From positions 33,287 to 97,286 of the forward strand of contig JBGCDH010000025.1 in the NCBI GenBank assembly GCA_045105235.1: a stretch of 64,000 nucleotides of DNA, read 5' to 3'. This stretch comes from GCA-2684655 sp045105235 (lineage in GTDB: Bacteria > Planctomycetota > UBA1135 > UBA2386). The first letter of the stretch is position 1. The number at the start of each line of letters is the position of its first letter. A program made the position numbers and the translations under genes. The notes beneath the pieces are model-generated. The model had not been told where the DNA came from. It ran no database searches and saw only the letters and a list, made by a program, of their open reading frames with translations. Below, one piece after another: positions 59,635-64,000 of the stretch.

Positions 59635-60294
59635 TTAGCCGTTTGCGCTTGCGGCGCTGTCTGAGCGCTTAGGTGCGAAGAACGCGCCAAGTGCCGAGCC
59701 GCAGACGATTGTAAATGGGATCCAGAAGCCGCCTTGGGCGGTTGCGGTGGCGATCAGGGTGCTCGGCAAATCACACTCGATGCCGGACGGGCCAAACTTT
59801 GTGTAGTGCGTATCCCAATTCTGGGACTTGGCGACCCAGGTGATCAGGAAGACGGTCGCGCGCGCGCCGAACGCATAGCAAAGCAAGGTCCAAGCGAGTC
59901 TGGGCCAGATGGCGAACGTAGCGAGTCCGGCGCTCGCCACGATGACAACGAGCGTGAGCACCGCACTGCGCAAGCGTTGGGAAGAGTCCCCGTCGGCCGT
60001 TTCGCTGAGCAGGGGGGCAAACTGCCACGGGATGGCGGCTATCACGCCGAGCAGCAGCAAGACGGCGAAAAGCCAAGCCGGTCGTGCGCGCGGTGCCGAG
60101 CCGTTCTTGCGGAGGCGTATGGCAAACCAGGCGCCGAAGACGAACGCCAGCCACGAGATGCCGAGCGGGTTGAGGGCGCCGCCCGATGTCGGTGGGATCC
60201 AGCCCTGAACTTCGCAGGTCAGGCGAGCGATGCTGACGACAGCAGTGATTGCGATGGGGCCGATGATCAGGCCGAGCATGGTTGTTTTTTGCAT
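59635..60294 (-). CDS. Polytopic membrane protein of unknown function
   Basis: 219 residues with about six membrane helices (MLGLIIGPIAITAVVSIARL, NPLGISWLAFVFGAWFAIRL, PAWLFAVLLLLGVIAAIPW, and three more) and a charged C-terminus. No family motif is visible. It ends 6 bp from the convergent pyrK stop and starts 22 bp after the DUF2237 gene, so it may be transcribed with it. Confidence 0.7.
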   Translation of the reverse strand: MQKTTMLGLIIGPIAITAVVSIARLTCEVQGWIPPTSGGALNPLGISWLAFVFGAWFAIRLRKNGSAPRARPAWLFAVLLLLGVIAAIPWQFAPLLSETADGDSSQRLRSAVLTLVVIVASAGLATFAIWPRLAWTLLCYAFGARATVFLITWVAKSQNWDTHYTKFGPSGIECDLPSTLIATATAQGGFWIPFTIVCGSALGAFFAPKRSDSAASANG

Positions 60295-60316
60295 GGGCCT
60301 GAAAAGTCGCGGCGGT

Positions 60317-60700
60317 CTAGCCGGGGATGGCGTGCTGCTGCAGCTGCGGCAAAGGCACGATGTCTAGCGTTCGCGCGTGCGTGCTTTCCAGCACGACGCG
60401 TGGTGCTTTGCCGGCTTCGAATGCTTCGAGCCAGCGAGCCGCGCACAGGCACCAGCGGTTGCCTGGCTTGAGCCCCGGAAACTGGAACTCGGGGCGCGGC
60501 GTGGAAAGGTCGTTGCCCTGCTGCTTGGAGAAGAACAGGAACTCCTCGGTGACTTCGGCGCAGACGGTGTGCACCCCGTGGTCATCCCCGGCCGTGTTGC
60601 AGCACCCGTCGCGAAAGTATCCGGTCATCGGGTCTGTGCTACATGGCATCAGGTCGGTCCCGAGGACGTTCTTGGCGTGGGTCGTGTCCGTGCTTTCCAT
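60317..60700 (-). CDS. DUF2237 family protein
   Basis: 127 residues from ATG 60700 (an in-frame start at 60763 would add 21). It matches the compact DUF2237 pattern well: NVLGTDLMPCSTDPMTGYFRDGCCNTAGDDHGVHTVCAEVTEEFLFFSKQQGNDLSTPRPEFQFPGLKPGNRWCLCAARWLEAFEAGKAPRVVLESTH. The conserved cysteines (C-x(n)-CC, C and CxC) hint at metal binding. The function of the family is unknown. Confidence 0.88.
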   Translation of the reverse strand: MESTDTTHAKNVLGTDLMPCSTDPMTGYFRDGCCNTAGDDHGVHTVCAEVTEEFLFFSKQQGNDLSTPRPEFQFPGLKPGNRWCLCAARWLEAFEAGKAPRVVLESTHARTLDIVPLPQLQQHAIPG

Positions 60701-60773
60701 GTGTCGTTTCGGCGTTTCTAGCGCTTGCGGTTGTGTCTGGTCCGACAAGCGTAGCGCGGACATGCCGCCAGAG

Positions 60774-62381
60774 TCATCGGCCCTGCTTGTTGGAGGCCGC
60801 TTTCCTGTCGATCGCCTTGAGTGGAAACGTCTCGGATGGCGTGTGCTCGCGGCTTGCGATCGCGAGAAGTTCGGTCACGAGGTCCTGCCGCTTGGCCGCG
60901 AGGTCCGTCGATTCTGATGGGTCGCGTCGCAAGTCGTACAATTCGGTCTTGGGCTGTTTGTGCATACGCGACCGGACCAGCTTCGTGTCGCCACGCCAGA
61001 CCGCTTGCCAACCGCGGTAGCCCGCAAACTCGCGGTAGAGAAACGGACGCTCGGGTTGCTGTTCGCCGCGCAGTGTGGCGGCAAAGCTGATGCCGTCGGT
61101 CGCGGCTTTTGGCTCGGCACCGCAGATTTCGGCCAGTGTTGGCAGCCAGTCCTCGAATCCGGTGATGCGAGCGCTTTCGCTGCCGGGTGTGACGATGCCT
61201 GGCCAGCGCACGATGGCAGGCACGCGGATTCCGCCTTCATACATGGAGCCCTTGCGGCCGCGCAGTTCGCCACACGATTCAAAGAACTCGACGTCGGTGC
61301 CGCCGACCGGGCTGTGCGTCGCGCCATTGTCCGATGTGAAAACGACGATCGTATTGTCTGCGAGTCCGTGTTGTTTGAGCAGATCGAGTAGCTCCCCGAC
61401 GGATCGGTCGAGACGTGAGATCATCGCCGCATACGCGGCGCGGGGCTTGAAGTGCGGCGTGTAGCCCTTGCCGCCCGGATACGGTGTCTCCTCGAATTCC
61501 CCTTCATACGCCGCAAGTTCGGCGTCTGGGATGTGCAGCGCGAGGTGCGGGATGACGGATGGGTAATACAGAAAGAACGGCTGGTCCTTATTGGCCGTAA
61601 GGAACTCTTTGGCCGCTCCCAGGATGTGATCGGGCGCATAGTCGCTACCGACGAAGCGCGCGTAGCTGGTTTCTTTGGACGCGTCCTCGGTCTTTCGCAG
61701 CTTGCCGTGGCCGGGCACCGGCGGCGTATTCTGGAGAGCTACGCGCTCGCGGTCGCTCCAGAGGTAATTTGGGTAGTAACTGTGAGCGTGGCGCTGGCAG
61801 TTGTAGCCGTAGAAGCGATCGAAGCCGCGGGCGATCGGATCGGCGTTGGACAGGGGAGGGCCCAGGCCCCACTTGCCGAAGGCGCCGGTCTCGTAGCCTG
61901 CCGCTTGCATCAGCTCGCTGAGCATCGGTTCACTCGTCGGCAGCGCCCACTGGCCTTCGGGCTTGTGCTCCTTGTTGTTGCGCACGGCGGCGTGGCCGGG
62001 GTGCCGTCCGGTCATCAGCACGCAGCGCGACGGAGCACAAACTGGCGAACCCGCGTAGTGCCGGGTCAGCCGCATACCTTCGGCCGCGAGCTGATCGAGT
62101 CGTGGCGTGCGGATCTTGGTCTGGCCAAAGCTGCCGAGCTCGCCGTAGCCGAGGTCGTCGGCCATGATGAAGAGCACGTTCGGCCGGCGCCGGGATTCCT
62201 CGGTATCGCGGTCGCCGCCGCCGCCGCCAAGGCCAGCCAAGAACCCGGCGCCGGCCTTGCGCGCCCCCTGCGACTCGGCGGAGGGCTTGTTGCGCTGCGG
62301 CGGTTCGGGATTCTGAGGCGGGCGAGTCGCTGTGAGTGGGGCGAGCAGGCCGAGGACTGCGATCGGGAGGGCGCGAAGCAT
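60774..62381 (-). CDS. Secreted type I sulfatase
   Basis: 535 residues with a signal peptide (first ~19). After a Gly-rich disordered linker (~25-62), the alkaline-phosphatase-like core begins PNVLFIMADDLGYGELG. The formylglycine motif C-x-P-x-R is Cys115-Ala-Pro-Ser-Arg, followed by LMTGRHPGHAAV, so a Cys-type sulfatase that needs the FGE enzyme for maturation. TSDNGATHSPVGG holds later metal ligands. It should cleave sulfate esters outside the cytoplasm, probably from marine or host glycans; the substrate is unknown. It lies 73 bp from the DUF2237 gene. Confidence 0.92.
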   Translation of the reverse strand: MLRALPIAVLGLLAPLTATRPPQNPEPPQRNKPSAESQGARKAGAGFLAGLGGGGGDRDTEESRRRPNVLFIMADDLGYGELGSFGQTKIRTPRLDQLAAEGMRLTRHYAGSPVCAPSRCVLMTGRHPGHAAVRNNKEHKPEGQWALPTSEPMLSELMQAAGYETGAFGKWGLGPPLSNADPIARGFDRFYGYNCQRHAHSYYPNYLWSDRERVALQNTPPVPGHGKLRKTEDASKETSYARFVGSDYAPDHILGAAKEFLTANKDQPFFLYYPSVIPHLALHIPDAELAAYEGEFEETPYPGGKGYTPHFKPRAAYAAMISRLDRSVGELLDLLKQHGLADNTIVVFTSDNGATHSPVGGTDVEFFESCGELRGRKGSMYEGGIRVPAIVRWPGIVTPGSESARITGFEDWLPTLAEICGAEPKAATDGISFAATLRGEQQPERPFLYREFAGYRGWQAVWRGDTKLVRSRMHKQPKTELYDLRRDPSESTDLAAKRQDLVTELLAIASREHTPSETFPLKAIDRKAASNKQGR

Positions 62382-62999
62382 CGGGCCATCCTACGCTCCA
62401 GCCCCGCGGCATTCTGCCTCACGGCATTCTGCCCGCAGAGCCCCGCGCCAGAAAGTTCGGGGCAGGCCGGCTGGTCACCGCTTCCCTGTGGTGCCCGTCC
62501 GACCCGCCCCGTGTTGTTTCGCCTTTTTCCCGAAGACCGTGAGGTCTCACGGCACCGGGTATGTGTCCGGGTCTCGCGATCTGTTTCGGAAAATCTGCTC
62601 CTGGATGAAGTTTCGGGGCGGACCGCCCGCGCAGCCACTTCCCTTTGGCTTTGCCGATGGCCCACCCCGAAGGTGTGGTGGCCCCGAAGCGCTTGCCGTC
62701 GGCGACTTCGAATCGTCTGGTGCGATCCTGCTGCCATCCGCGCTGCTTCGGTGCTCCGTCACCTACCTAGGCGTAGGAGGGGGGCGCGACCGGAAAGGAA
62801 GGCGCGGTATTCTGGCAGGCGTTACGCGGTGGGTACGCGATTCTCGCGCCGGTGTGATCCCCGCAGGGAAGATTGCCCGGTAGACCGTCTCCCGTTCGAC
62901 GCCCCGGGCGTTGGGCCCGCAGCCGCGGGGCTGCCGATCGTCGATCGCAGGATGGCGTGCGTCTGGCGGGCAGCGATCTGCGGCGTGAGTCGGGGCTGG
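62382..62999. other. 618-bp intergenic stretch
   Basis: No supportable gene. It holds two close copies of CGGCATTCTGCC near 62406-62433 and a near-perfect 16-bp palindrome CCGTGAGGTCTCACGG at 62537-62552 that could be an operator. The sulfatase promoter should lie here, as both flanking genes are on the minus strand. Confidence 0.5.
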
Positions 63000-63206
63000 C
63001 TAGTCGCAGCCAGGCTCTTCGTGGACGAGAGCCAGGTCATTGCAGGCGTTCCAAAGCAGCACCATCGCTTGTCGCACATTGGCGGTCACGACCGGTGGTA
63101 CGTCGCTCCGGGCGCTCAGCGTCTTGAGTCGGCCATAGAGATCGACCAGCTCGCGTTCGTCGGTCGAAAGGTCGTTGCCCAGCAGATCCTTGGGGGAGTC
63201 GGTCAT
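63000..63206 (-). CDS. Small helical protein downstream of the PaaK-type ligase
   Basis: 68 residues: TDSPKDLLGNDLSTDERELVDLYGRLKTLSARSDVPPVVTANVRQAMVLLWNACNDLALVHEEPGCD. Two or three amphipathic helices, no signal. It starts 19 bp after the ligase stop and is read in the same direction, so it is probably a co-transcribed partner. I cannot name the family; compact acidic helical proteins next to CoA ligases could be regulatory subunits. Confidence 0.7.
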   Translation of the reverse strand: MTDSPKDLLGNDLSTDERELVDLYGRLKTLSARSDVPPVVTANVRQAMVLLWNACNDLALVHEEPGCD

Positions 63207-63225
63207 GGTTGATTCCGTTCGGTGC

Positions 63226-64000
63226 TCAGCGCGTTCCGTACTGTGGTCGTAGATCTTGCAGGCGCTTGGCCTTGAGCTCGAAGCGCGGCAGCTCGCCCTG
63301 CTTGGCCTGTTCGACGTTGAAGCGCAGCCCTTCATGTGCGTCTGCGAGGTCCTTGCCCAGCTGAGCCTGCAGCTTGGGCCAGGTGTCGGCGTGGTCGGGC
63401 TTGAGTTCGACCTTGACGCTGATCTCATCCTGCACGTCGCCGCGGCGCGAAATGATGATCTGAAACTCTTCGACTTCACTGTGTTCGCGAACGACCGCTT
63501 CGACGGCGCGCGGGTAGACGTTGGTGCCGCGGATGAGCTTCATGTCGTCGACGCGACCGAGAATCCCGCCTTCGTAGATGTCCCCGGTCCGTCCGCAGTC
63601 GCAGCGGGTGTGCGGGACCTTGCAAACAAGATCTTTGGTCTTGTAGCGCAGCAGCGGCATGAAGCCGCGCCCAAACGACGTCACGACACGCTCGCCGCGT
63701 TCGCCGTAGGCCACCGGTTCGCCGCTGTCGGGATCGAGGACCTCCTCGATGAAGTGGTCTTCGATGATGTGCGGCCCGCCCGGCTGGTGGTCGCACTCAA
63801 AGATCATGATCGTGCCGATTTCGGTCATGCCGGCGGTGTCGCCGCACTTGCCGCCCCACATGTCCCCGATCATCTGCTTGACCTCGGGGATGGGGCCGGC
63901 CGGCTCGCCGCTCACCACGACGCGTCCCACTTTGCCGTCCTTTTTGAGGTCGATGCCCATCTCCTCGGCCGCTTCACCCATGCGCGGCGCATATGTCGGG
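63226..64000 (-). CDS. Phenylacetate-CoA ligase family protein, partial at right edge
   Basis: The C-terminal ~258 residues of an adenylate-forming PaaK-type ligase; the N-terminus lies beyond the window. PTYAPRMGEAAEEMGIDLKKDG, VVSGEPAGPIPEVKQMIGDMWGGKCGDTAGMTEIG, GEPVAYGERGERVVTSFGRGFMPLLRYKTKDLVCKVPHTRCDCGRTGDIYEGGILGRVDDMKLIRGTNVYPRAVEAVVREHSEV are family blocks, including the R-x-K-T-x-D hinge region and the two zinc-type cysteines in TRCDCGRT. It would activate an aryl or related acid with ATP and CoA. Substrate cannot be told from this part. Confidence 0.88.
   Translation of the reverse strand, partial: PTYAPRMGEAAEEMGIDLKKDGKVGRVVVSGEPAGPIPEVKQMIGDMWGGKCGDTAGMTEIGTIMIFECDHQPGGPHIIEDHFIEEVLDPDSGEPVAYGERGERVVTSFGRGFMPLLRYKTKDLVCKVPHTRCDCGRTGDIYEGGILGRVDDMKLIRGTNVYPRAVEAVVREHSEVEEFQIIISRRGDVQDEISVKVELKPDHADTWPKLQAQLGKDLADAHEGLRFNVEQAKQGELPRFELKAKRLQDLRPQYGTR

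Noticed and set aside
62404..62435. Two copies of CGGCATTCTGCC as a possible repeat element or CRISPR-like start
   Set aside because: Only two copies, close together, with no regular spacer series.
61452..63212. A 586-codon open frame on the plus strand, opposite the sulfatase
   Set aside because: It is antisense to a clear sulfatase, has no domain and looks like a GC-rich mirror frame.

Overview
The window is a dense, GC-rich bacterial chromosome segment with ATGA-type gene overlaps and no mobile element, phage gene, CRISPR array or RNA gene that I could recognise. Its content suggests a motile Gram-negative-type bacterium: lipoproteins, an AsmA-like protein, a sulfatase, a DUF2911-FKBP fusion, large secreted proteins, and a flagellar system run by sigma-54 and sigma-28. 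Planctomycetota is my best guess, but that is inference from gene style, not a phylogenetic result.

Layout. Positions 1-12 kb hold unrelated metabolic and envelope genes: an ABC ATPase-permease fusion cut by the left edge, an aminotransferase, a large PIG-L-type deacetylase, two paralogous secretin-N-domain-like proteins, a GDPD-like lipoprotein, a DUF2911-FKBP isomerase, a PhyH dioxygenase and an Old Yellow Enzyme. Positions 11.3-26.5 kb form a flagellar export, regulation and chemotaxis block on the minus strand. Read in transcription order it is a WhiG/FliA-type sigma factor, cheY, cheX, a CheC/X-pseudoreceiver fusion, then fliO-fliP-fliQ-fliR-flhB-flhA-flhF-flhG, a small membrane protein, fliA, two small proteins, two lipoproteins and a TPR membrane protein. 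Positions 27-37 kb are housekeeping (apt, ispH, nadE, an AsmA-like gene, birA) mixed with unknown membrane or secreted proteins. Positions 37.2-48 kb form a filament block: a glycosyltransferase-TPR protein, a TPR protein, a fliS-linked putative chaperone, fliS, fliD, flaG and four tandem flagellin genes. Positions 48.2-57.7 kb are one tight plus-strand run in which two NtrC/FlrC-type activators with kinases bracket a receiver protein of unknown output and three envelope-directed TPR or coiled-coil proteins. Positions 57.7-64 kb hold a phosphoesterase, pyrK, a membrane protein, a DUF2237 gene, a sulfatase, a small protein and a PaaK-type ligase cut by the right edge.

How the genes work together. 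A near-consensus sigma-54 promoter precedes fliO, and two sigma-54 activators with cognate-type kinases lie further along. Sigma-28-like sites precede fliD (two in tandem), three of the four flagellins and the operon containing fliA; a -10-only candidate precedes cheY. This gives a plausible cascade: NtrC-type activators and sigma-54 drive the export apparatus and flhF/flhG, and FliA then drives filament and cap genes and its own operon. FliS and FliD handle flagellin export and capping, and the adjacent GT2-type glycosyltransferase is a good candidate for modifying flagellin.

Most worth follow-up: the 48-58 kb twin two-component cluster with its uncharacterised envelope proteins; the secretin-N-domain-only gene pair at 5-6.7 kb; the CheC/X-pseudoreceiver fusion next to an orphan 68-residue histidine-kinase-dimerisation-like ORF; and the lipoprotein pair embedded downstream of fliA.
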